DNA of 39,405 nt from Muribaculum sp. (GTDB lineage Bacteria > Bacteroidota > Bacteroidia > Bacteroidales > Muribaculaceae). Every line of letters begins with the position of its first letter. Position 1 is the stretch's first letter. Of the stretch, positions 1-6,675 are shown piece after piece. The position numbers and the translations under genes are program-made. The notes under the pieces were generated by a model that saw nothing but the letters and a program-made list of their open reading frames with translations, had not been told where the DNA came from and made no database searches. The stretch is taken from NCBI GenBank assembly GCA_023664085.1, contig JAMPGE010000013.1:1-39405 (forward strand), given 5' to 3'.

Positions 1-53
1 CAATAGTGCGAAATTCGCCAACTATTTTTAACATCCCGGATAGGTTCTATTTA

Positions 54-220
54 AGAATTAATTCTAATGTCACTAAATTAAGAACTGTCGGAGTCGCCTC
101 GGAGAGGCGAGATTCGTGGTTAACCCCAGGCTTTAGCCTGGGGATCGGCAAGATAAATAAATGAGCCTCGAAGAGGCGATGTCGTGATAACTCTTATTTT
201 AGTGACATTAGAATTAATTT
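54..220. mobile_element. MITE-like palindromic element, copy 1, with target duplication
   Basis: The element proper is 65-209 (145 bp). Its ends are imperfect inverted repeats of about 18 bp with consensus AATGTCRCTAAAATAAG. Inside are three hairpins: 94-110 (7-bp arms, 3-nt loop), 124-143 (9-bp arms) and 165-177 (5-bp arms). It is flanked by AGAATTAATT at 54-63 and 210-219, a direct repeat that reads as a 10-11 bp target duplication. A second copy in opposite orientation lies at 15458-15604. It has no transposase and no credible ORF, so it would depend on an enzyme supplied from elsewhere. Duplications of 10-13 bp are known for IS4-family elements; that assignment is inference. Confidence 0.75.
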
Positions 221-229
221 GTACATTTG
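198..229 (+). promoter_or_regulatory. Bacteroidetes-type promoter for the RNA at 235-480
   Basis: TACATTTG at 222-229 matches the Bacteroidetes -7 consensus TAnnTTTG. Twenty bases upstream is TTTA (198-201), one mismatch from the -33 box TTTG. That -33 sequence lies in the right terminal repeat of the MITE, so the insertion may have supplied half of this promoter. Confidence 0.5.
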
Positions 230-234
230 CAGTG

Positions 235-480
235 ACCATAGCGGATATGGAGTCAACATGGTTAGACAGCAGGTTGACGACACTCGACAAGTCTATGCAA
301 CTATCGTGCAACAGAAACGCACGACAGATAGTTAAGATATTGAGGATTAAATAGATATCTAATAGGTTCTAAAATCGTCCTCTCCGCGATCTCACTTGTT
401 AATCAAGTAGATACGAAAAACGTACACGAAAATGTACACCAAACGACCCCGAAAGTCACATTTTCGGGGTCGCTTTTTTG
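235..480 (+). ncRNA. Candidate structured small RNA, family not identified
   Basis: This is a self-contained transcript candidate of about 245 nt, between the promoter at 222-229 and the intrinsic terminator at 444-480. Visible pairings are GCGGA 241-245 with TCCGC 383-387 (possible closing stem), GTCAAC 252-257 with GTTGAC 273-278, a long hairpin 299-333 (AACTAT/ATAGTT plus CGTGC/GCACG), ACTTG 394-398 with CAAGT 404-408, and GTACA 422-426 with TGTAC 433-437. The only sense ORF is a 35-codon frame at 247-354 with no sign of being real. It could be a trans-acting sRNA, a 6S-like RNA or a leader. I do not recognise the family. Confidence 0.42.
444..480 (+). terminator. Intrinsic terminator
   Basis: An 11-bp perfect stem (444-454 with 462-472) with a 7-nt loop is followed by CTTTTTTG. 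It faces the plus strand and ends the candidate RNA. No protein gene lies directly upstream. Confidence 0.85.
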
Positions 481-506
481 TGTGTGTCGGTCGTGCTGAA
501 AATACA

Positions 507-558
507 ATCGCCCGGCATTGCACCGGGCGATGAATCGTGAGGATTACACGTCACGATT
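507..558. repeat. Two adjacent perfect hairpins
   Basis: ATCGCCCGG/CCGGGCGAT (507-515 with 523-531) is followed at once by AATCGTGA/TCACGATT (533-540 with 551-558). Neither has a T-run after it, so they are not ordinary terminators. They lie between the RNA terminator and the ATPase promoter. I see nothing else in 481-600. Confidence 0.6.
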
Positions 559-618
559 TATGCCTATCTGTCAACGTTTTAAGTTGCGCAATAAAAAATA
601 ATTCAAATTGTCTTTTTT

Positions 619-659
619 TTTAGGATAAAAAGTGTTATTTTTGTCCTAAAATTTAGGAC
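619..659 (+). promoter_or_regulatory. Promoter with overlapping palindromic operator before the ATPase
   Basis: TATTTTTG (636-643) fits the -7 box TAnnTTTG. A perfect 17-bp palindrome with 8-bp arms (643-659) starts on its last base and ends 3 bases before the ATG. A further half-site, TTTAGGAT, lies at 619-626, and 621-630 is inverted relative to 639-648 (9 of 10). A dimeric repressor bound here would cover the -7 box, the transcription start and the start codon. Confidence 0.55.
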
Positions 660-662
660 ATC

Positions 663-1967
663 ATGGATAAGCTGTATATAAAATCCCAGATAGCCATGCG
701 TCAACAGGAATTCCCTGTTGACCTGATTGCTCGTGAGAATCCTTTGCCGGTGGGGGATGGAAAAATAATCACCGTACCGGGAGTGAGACGCTGTGGTAAA
801 TCTTCCAAAATGGAGATTGTTGTCAACAAGCTACTTGCCCAAGGCATTGACCGGCGAAATATACTGTGGGTAAGTTTTGATGACGAGCGCTTGGTCAAAA
901 TGTCTTGCGACGAGCTGAATCAAATTGTTGAGGCCTATATAGAAATGTACCCCGATGTTAATGTCGCATCAGTATATTTGTTCTTTGATGAAATACAGCT
1001 GATAGATGGTTGGGAATTTTTTGTTATGCGCCTCTACAAGCATTATACTAAGAATATATACATTAGCGGAAGCAACGCCACAATGTTGAGCAGCGAACTC
1101 AAAACCGCCTTGAGAGGTTGGCCTCAAGAGGAGGAGACATTGCCGCTTTCCTTCAGAGAATACTGCGTTTTCACAGACGTGAATCCGGATGGATGGCTCG
1201 AATCAGATTTGGCAAAAATTCAGAATGCGTTTTTTGCTTACAATAATGAAGGTGGGTTCCCCGAGGTCGTATTGACATCAAATCAATTAGCGAAAGCAAA
1301 GATACTACAAGGATACTTTGACGCCATGCTTCTTAAAGATTTAGTGGAACACTATAAGTTGTCGAACATCGAGGTGCTCCGCTATTTCCTGAAGCGCATT
1401 ATGTCTAATCTTACCAAGCCCACATCCATCAGAGCAATTCATGGCGATATAAAGTCGAGAGGTCTTAAGGTTAGCAAAGACAATCTTTATGAATGGGCAA
1501 GTTACGCTTGCAATATATTCATGTTCTTTCGTATTCCGAATTTCAACAGGTCACTTCAGAAAGTTGAAAGCTCCCAGCCGAAATATTACTGTGTAGATAA
1601 TGGTCTTCGGGACGCAGTCTTGCTTCCACAAAGTGGCGACGACGGAAAGAAACTTGAAAACACAGTCTTTCTGCATCTTTACAGAAATCGAACACCTATT
1701 GACAGTATATATTATTATCAAGGGAAAGGAGAATGTGATTTTGTGGTACAAAAAGGTTCCGAAATCGTCAGCTTGATACAGGTCACATGGGACATGTCTG
1801 ATGACGAGACAAGAAAGCGAGAAATAACCGGACTGCTTGAGGCATCTACTGTCACCGGCTGCGACAATCTGTATATAATAACAGCCAGAGAGGACGAGGA
1901 TATTGTGACTGAATCGGGCAAGAAGATAAGTGTGATTTCCGCATGGCGATGGCTGCTTGGAAAATAG
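663..1967 (+). CDS. AAA family ATPase with DUF4143-type C-terminus
   Basis: This 434-residue protein has a Walker A motif G40-V-R-R-C-G-K-S-S48, a Walker B motif V-Y-L-F-F-D-E-I-Q near residues 103-111, and an arginine-rich sensor-like stretch after it. The layout matches the AAA_14/DUF4143 family: an N-terminal P-loop domain of about 170 residues and a C-terminal domain with a restriction-endonuclease-like look (G-E-C-D-F-V-V near 355-365). The family is widespread on mobile and accessory DNA and its role is unsettled; toxin-antitoxin or defence roles have been suggested. The gene stands alone behind its own operator. Its codons are visibly richer in A and T than those of the genes to its right, which suggests acquisition. 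Product class is secure, function is not. Confidence 0.85.
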   Translation: MDKLYIKSQIAMRQQEFPVDLIARENPLPVGDGKIITVPGVRRCGKSSKMEIVVNKLLAQGIDRRNILWVSFDDERLVKMSCDELNQIVEAYIEMYPDVNVASVYLFFDEIQLIDGWEFFVMRLYKHYTKNIYISGSNATMLSSELKTALRGWPQEEETLPLSFREYCVFTDVNPDGWLESDLAKIQNAFFAYNNEGGFPEVVLTSNQLAKAKILQGYFDAMLLKDLVEHYKLSNIEVLRYFLKRIMSNLTKPTSIRAIHGDIKSRGLKVSKDNLYEWASYACNIFMFFRIPNFNRSLQKVESSQPKYYCVDNGLRDAVLLPQSGDDGKKLENTVFLHLYRNRTPIDSIYYYQGKGECDFVVQKGSEIVSLIQVTWDMSDDETRKREITGLLEASTVTGCDNLYIITAREDEDIVTESGKKISVISAWRWLLGK

Positions 1968-2038
1968 CGGACATTGCTTCCCAACGGAAATTTCAGGAAT
2001 GTAGGCATCTTTTTAGCGGGATTGCCCGGATGCATGAG

Positions 2039-2070
2039 TTTGCTACTTTCGGCAAAATTTATTAAGTTTG
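2039..2070 (+). promoter_or_regulatory. Promoter of the DUF4254/GT9/TPR operon
   Basis: TTTG (2039-2042), a 20-bp spacer, then TAAGTTTG (2063-2070) is a full match to the Bacteroidetes -33/-7 promoter. Transcription would begin near 2077, so the in-frame ATG at 2068 cannot be the start and the ATG at 2098 is used. Confidence 0.75.
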
Positions 2071-2097
2071 GATTTTCTTTTGAAAAACGTTTTAAAG

Positions 2098-2724
2098 ATG
2101 GACTCAACCAAGCATTCCGAATTTGCAGTCATTGCCAACGATATATTCGACAAGGCAGTGGCAGACTATCATATCACAGACAATATCGACACTCCGGCCC
2201 CTCATCCGTTTCCTCAGGATTCTCCGGCGGCTACGCTGTATGCCAAATGCTGGATAGACGCTGCCCAGTGGCACATGGAGGATATCATCCGGGATCCGGA
2301 CATTACCCCCGGGGAGGCGGTGGCCCTGAAGCGGCGCATTGACCGTTCGAATCAGGATCGCACGGATATGGTGGAACAAATCGACACTTATTTTCGCGAT
2401 TATTATTCCGACGTCACACCTCTTGCCGATGCCACGATCAATACCGAGAGTCCGGCATGGGCCATCGACCGGCTTTCGATTCTGGCACTGAAGATCTGGC
2501 ATATGCGCGAGCAGGCGGAGCGCACGGACGTGGACCGGAATCACCGTGATCTGAGTCAGGCCAGGCTTGATGTGCTTCTTGAGCAGCGCAAAGATCTGAC
2601 ACAGGCCATAGACACATTGCTCGACGACATCGCCGCCGGGCGGAAATATATGAAGGTGTATCGCCAAATGAAGCTATACAACGATCCGGATACGAATCCG
2701 GCTCTGTATGGCAAAAAAAGGTGA
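2098..2724 (+). CDS. DUF4254 domain protein
   Basis: This 208-residue protein is soluble, acidic and helix-rich, with no signal peptide or membrane segment. It resembles the DUF4254 family, which in Bacteroidetes usually sits next to a GT9 heptosyltransferase-like gene, as it does here. The pattern of W, H and R-rich helices (W-A-I-D-R-L-S-I-L-A-L-K-I-W-H near residues 116-130) is typical of the family. The start at 2098 is chosen because the upstream ATG at 2068 lies within the -7 box. The next gene begins 11 bases after the stop, so the two are co-transcribed. The biochemical role is unknown; association with envelope glycan assembly is inferred from the neighbour only. Confidence 0.8.
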   Translation: MDSTKHSEFAVIANDIFDKAVADYHITDNIDTPAPHPFPQDSPAATLYAKCWIDAAQWHMEDIIRDPDITPGEAVALKRRIDRSNQDRTDMVEQIDTYFRDYYSDVTPLADATINTESPAWAIDRLSILALKIWHMREQAERTDVDRNHRDLSQARLDVLLEQRKDLTQAIDTLLDDIAAGRKYMKVYRQMKLYNDPDTNPALYGKKR

Positions 2725-2735
2725 GGAGGCCGGTC

Positions 2736-3794
2736 ATGACGAATAAGAAGGAGTGCGTGCTGGCGATAAGGTTTTCAGCTCTGGGGGATGTGGCAATGAC
2801 CATTCCGGAGCTCTACGATGCGTGCATCGCCAGTCCGGACACTACCTTCGTGATGCTTACGCGCCCCAACGCGAGAAGTATTTTTGCAAATCCTCCGGCC
2901 AACCTTCATCTGGAGACTCCGGATCTTGACCGCTACAAAGGCTTGATCGGGCTGATCCGATTATACCGATATCTGAAAAGGAAATGGCATTTCACCGTAA
3001 TGGTGGATCTGCACGACGTGGTCCGCTCGCAGGTGCTCCGCGCCCTGGGGCGCCTTGACGGCGTCCGGATAGGGAGGATCCGCAAGGGGCGCGGGTCGAA
3101 ACGCGCTCTGACGCGTCGCCTCCACAAACTGCTTGTGCCCCTCCGGGCCACCACCGACAGGTATCGCGATGCTTTTATCGAAGCGCGACTGCCGCAGCTG
3201 GGGGCCATCCGCTCAATCTTTCCCGAGAGTGGCGCGGACCCGTCGCTTTTCGCGGCGGCCTCGCCTCCACGTCGGCCCGGAGAGCACTGGATAGGAATCG
3301 CGCCGTTTGCAAAACATCCGGGCAAGATTTACCCTCCGGCGAAGATGGAGGAAGTGGTGGCCCATTTTGCCTCTGTGCCCGATACTAAAGTTTTCCTCTT
3401 TGGATTCGGGCAGGAGGAAGGATCGATTCTTTCGGCATGGAGCGAGAAATACCGCGGGGTGACGGACCTCTCCGCACTCCGGCTGGGGATGACGGCCGAG
3501 ATGGCTCTGATGAGCCACTGCGACGCGGTGGTCTCGATGGACTCGGCCAACATGCACCTTGCTTCTCTGGCCGGGACGCGCGTGGTGAGCGTATGGGGTG
3601 CCACCCACCCCTACGCCGGCTTTATGGGATGGCATCAGAATCCGGCCGACGCCGTGCAGCTCGACATGACGTGCCGCCCCTGCTCCATATTCGGCAACAA
3701 ACCCTGCCTGCGCGGCGACTATCATTGCCTGCACGGCATCTCCCCCCAAATGATTATAGACAGAATAAACAATGACGCCTCACTCGCTGAATAA
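2736..3794 (+). CDS. Glycosyltransferase family 9 (heptosyltransferase-like)
   Basis: This 352-residue protein has a GT-B fold typical of GT9. The N-terminal R-F-S-A-L-G-D-V-A-M-T-I-P motif is diagnostic, and the C-terminal nucleotide-sugar part has D-S-A-N-M-H-L-A-S-L-A-G followed by V-W-G-A-T-H-P. GT9 enzymes transfer heptose or another sugar from an ADP-activated donor to the lipopolysaccharide core on the cytoplasmic face. A frame-open GTG exists at 2721, but the ATG at 2736 follows AGGAGG at good distance and is preferred; this is one of few clear Shine-Dalgarno sites here. The gene end overlaps the following TPR gene by 23 bases. The actual donor and acceptor cannot be read from sequence. 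Confidence 0.85.
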   Translation: MTNKKECVLAIRFSALGDVAMTIPELYDACIASPDTTFVMLTRPNARSIFANPPANLHLETPDLDRYKGLIGLIRLYRYLKRKWHFTVMVDLHDVVRSQVLRALGRLDGVRIGRIRKGRGSKRALTRRLHKLLVPLRATTDRYRDAFIEARLPQLGAIRSIFPESGADPSLFAAASPPRRPGEHWIGIAPFAKHPGKIYPPAKMEEVVAHFASVPDTKVFLFGFGQEEGSILSAWSEKYRGVTDLSALRLGMTAEMALMSHCDAVVSMDSANMHLASLAGTRVVSVWGATHPYAGFMGWHQNPADAVQLDMTCRPCSIFGNKPCLRGDYHCLHGISPQMIIDRINNDASLAE

Positions 3795-6675
3795 TATCAC
3801 AAAAACACTGGCGGCTATGGCCATGTGGATGGTCAGCGTTCCGCTCTTTTCGCAGACTCCGGGATCGCCGCCGCTGCTTTCGCCCCTTACTTCGGGCTAC
3901 ATGGCCCGCGCCGACCTCTTCAGCCAAACGGGACTGCCGCAAGGAGTGGCAGACCAGCTGCAGCGCATCTTCACCCAGGGTAGCCGCCTGAGCACCGATG
4001 AGCGCCGCGAAGTGCTCTTTCTGCTCGGACAGGCCTACAGCCGCACCGGCAATCCCCAGTGCATGGATCTGCTCAGAGAATACACGATTTTTTACCCGGC
4101 CTCACCGGATGCTCCCGACGCCCGACTGGCCATGGCCGACTTCCTCTTTTACGCCGGAAAATATTCCGACGCCCTGGAAGCTTTCAATGATGTGGATCTG
4201 AATCGCATCGACCCCTCTCTGAAGCCCGAAGCCACCTATCATAAGGCATTCGCGATGCTGAAATGCGGCTTCTTCGATGAAGCCAAACCGCTGTTGGCCG
4301 ACCTTGCCGACAATCCCGTATATTCGCGCGGGGCTCTTTTCTGCGAGGCATATGCCGACTATATGCTCCATGATTATGAGACTGCTTTCGCAAAATTCTC
4401 CGAAGTGAAACGCTCTTCCGGCACTGAAGAAACAGATCCGGCGCTGCAGACAGACTATTATCTGGCGCAGATTCATTACGGCAGGGGAGAATATGAGGAA
4501 GCCGCCGATATGGCCGAAGGACTTCTCCACGACAATCCGGTGCCCCTTCTTGAGGAGGATACCGAAAGAGTGGCCGGTCTGGCGCGCTTCAAACTCAACG
4601 AAACGGAATCGGCCCGTAGGCATCTCTCGAAGTATATCGGCGCCACGGGTGAAAATGCGCTTCCCGATGCCAAATATGCCTATGCCACCCTCCTCTATGA
4701 AGACGACGACATAGAAGGAGCGCGAAGCCTCTTTGAGGAAGTGAGCCGTGCAGAGGATGCCATAGCCCAGGGTGCATTGCTCTATCTGGGACAGATAGCC
4801 GCCCCCGACGATGACAACGCGGCCGCCATGTACTTTGAAAAAGCCTCCAGAATGGGATTTGACCGCGACGTGAGCCGAAAGGCCCTCTACAACTATGTGG
4901 CGGCGCGCACCCGAGGCGGCCGTATACCCTTCGCCCCGCAGATCGACCTGCTCGAACGCTTCCTTAGGGAATATCCATCCTCCGACAAGACTCCCCAGGT
5001 ACGCGAATACCTCGCCTCCGCATACTATCATGAGAAAGATTATGCCAATGCCCTGCAGAGCATCAACGGCATATCAAACCCCGACAAAAAAATCAACGGC
5101 ATAAAGCAGCGTATCCTCTACGAACTCGGAGTGAGGGAAATGCAAAACGGCAAGACCGCCGAGGCCCAAAACCATCTGCTGCAGGCGGTAAACCTCGGCA
5201 ACCTCAACAAAGGTTTGCTGCCCGAAGCCCGTCTCTGGCTCGGCGACGCCTACTATGCCGCAAGCGACTTTGCCAAAGCTTCCGCCCAATATTCCAAGGC
5301 TCTCAAGGATCTCTCCGGCTCCAACAAGGCTCTGGCTCTTTACAATAACGGCTACACGCTGCTGCAACTCAAGAAATATCGGGAAGCAGCAGAAGCATTC
5401 CGCAGAGCTTCTCAGGATCAGGCTCTGGATTCGCGTCTGCGGCAGGATGCGCGCGTGCGACTGGCAGACTGTCTGTTTTATTCCGGCGACAATGCCGGAG
5501 CCCGGTCACTCTATGCCTCTTTGAGCGCCGAAGGGGTCGGCGATAAGGATTACACCGCCTGGCGACACGCCGTGATCACCGGAGTGCTTGGAGATACCAA
5601 AGGCAAAATCACCGAGCTCGAGCAGCTTCGCACCAAGGCAGGCTCCCGCTGGATGCCCGACATTCTTTCCGAACTCGGCGACGCGTATGCCTCCGCCGGA
5701 CAATCATCGCGAGCCGAGAAGATATATACCGAGATTCTCAGCGATTATCCCGACAACCGCAACGCGCCGGCCACGGCCCTTTCCCTTGCCAAGACCTATG
5801 CCAAAAACGGCAGCGCCGACAAGGCTGAATCGCAATACAGGCAAATCCTTTCCTCATGGCCCACTTCTGCCCAGGCCACCGAAGCTGACGGAGAATTGCG
5901 CAGAATATATGCCTCGCAGGGAAAGCTGCGGGAATATTCCGATTTTCTGGCCTCCATCCCGGGAGGGATACGTCTGAACACGGCGGAAATGGAGGAACTG
6001 GCATTCGATGCCGCCGCCGATGCCTTCAACGAAGATGAGAAAGCCATCGAACTCACAGAAGCTTACCTCAAGCAATTTCCCGACGGTGAGAATGCCTCGG
6101 AAGCACGCTACAATCTGGCCCGGGGATACGAAGCCCGGGGCAATACCGCAAACGCTCTGAAAGCATGGAAGGATCTCGAACAAAGCGGCGACAACCGATA
6201 CCTCCCTTCGGCATGGGCCGGAATCATGCGCACCGCCCCCGAAGCCTCCGTCAGACTCAAATATTCGCGAATGGTGTCGGAATCTCCTGGAATAAGCGCC
6301 GAAGACCGTGAAGAAGCCCGCCTCATTCAGGCCGAAGCATTGATGGCCACGGGAAAAGGCACCGAAGCCGAAACGATACTCCGCCAACTCAGCGCCACCC
6401 CCGCCACTGAAGCCGGGGCCGAAGCCGCCGTGATCCTCGGTGAATACTATATCAAAGACGGAAAGCCGGCCAAAGCCGAAAGTCTGCTTACGGCCTTTGT
6501 GGACTCCGGCACTCCCCATATGTACTGGCTCGCACGCGGCTACATCGCTCTCGCCGATGCATATTCGGCCATGGGACGCAAAGACCTCGCCCGCCAGTAT
6601 CTCGAAAGCCTGAGGGAAAATTATCCCGGTGACGAAGCCGATATTCGCAAGATGATTCAAAGCAGATTGAAATGA
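3772..6675 (+). CDS. Large periplasmic TPR protein
   Basis: This 967-residue protein has an N-terminal signal peptide (hydrophobic about residues 11-27, cleavage probably after F-S-Q) and then almost nothing but tetratricopeptide repeats, recognised by recurring A-x-x-Y/F-x-x-A-L and Y-P-D/G patterns (for example Y-P-A-S-P-D-A near 103, Y-P-S-S-D-K-T near 402, Y-P-D-N-R-N-A near 660). I estimate more than a dozen repeats. Such solenoids scaffold envelope complexes. Its start lies inside the GT9 gene and its stop overlaps the next start (ATGA), so it is translationally coupled to the barrel gene downstream, its likely partner. The exact role is unknown. Starts at internal methionines 16 or 18 are possible. 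Confidence 0.85.
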   Translation: MTPHSLNNITKTLAAMAMWMVSVPLFSQTPGSPPLLSPLTSGYMARADLFSQTGLPQGVADQLQRIFTQGSRLSTDERREVLFLLGQAYSRTGNPQCMDLLREYTIFYPASPDAPDARLAMADFLFYAGKYSDALEAFNDVDLNRIDPSLKPEATYHKAFAMLKCGFFDEAKPLLADLADNPVYSRGALFCEAYADYMLHDYETAFAKFSEVKRSSGTEETDPALQTDYYLAQIHYGRGEYEEAADMAEGLLHDNPVPLLEEDTERVAGLARFKLNETESARRHLSKYIGATGENALPDAKYAYATLLYEDDDIEGARSLFEEVSRAEDAIAQGALLYLGQIAAPDDDNAAAMYFEKASRMGFDRDVSRKALYNYVAARTRGGRIPFAPQIDLLERFLREYPSSDKTPQVREYLASAYYHEKDYANALQSINGISNPDKKINGIKQRILYELGVREMQNGKTAEAQNHLLQAVNLGNLNKGLLPEARLWLGDAYYAASDFAKASAQYSKALKDLSGSNKALALYNNGYTLLQLKKYREAAEAFRRASQDQALDSRLRQDARVRLADCLFYSGDNAGARSLYASLSAEGVGDKDYTAWRHAVITGVLGDTKGKITELEQLRTKAGSRWMPDILSELGDAYASAGQSSRAEKIYTEILSDYPDNRNAPATALSLAKTYAKNGSADKAESQYRQILSSWPTSAQATEADGELRRIYASQGKLREYSDFLASIPGGIRLNTAEMEELAFDAAADAFNEDEKAIELTEAYLKQFPDGENASEARYNLARGYEARGNTANALKAWKDLEQSGDNRYLPSAWAGIMRTAPEASVRLKYSRMVSESPGISAEDREEARLIQAEALMATGKGTEAETILRQLSATPATEAGAEAAVILGEYYIKDGKPAKAESLLTAFVDSGTPHMYWLARGYIALADAYSAMGRKDLARQYLESLRENYPGDEADIRKMIQSRLK

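Noticed and set aside
120..311. Minus-strand 63-residue ORF over the MITE end
   Set aside because: It crosses the border of the insertion and encodes no recognisable domain.
247..354. 35-codon ORF inside the RNA candidate
   Set aside because: It lacks a ribosome site, has composition unlike a protein gene and runs through the paired stems; the RNA reading is simpler.
2068..2097. Upstream ATG for the DUF4254 gene
   Set aside because: It lies within the -7 promoter element and before the expected transcription start.
1974..2342. 122-residue plus-strand ORF
   Set aside because: It overlaps the DUF4254 gene in another frame and includes the promoter.
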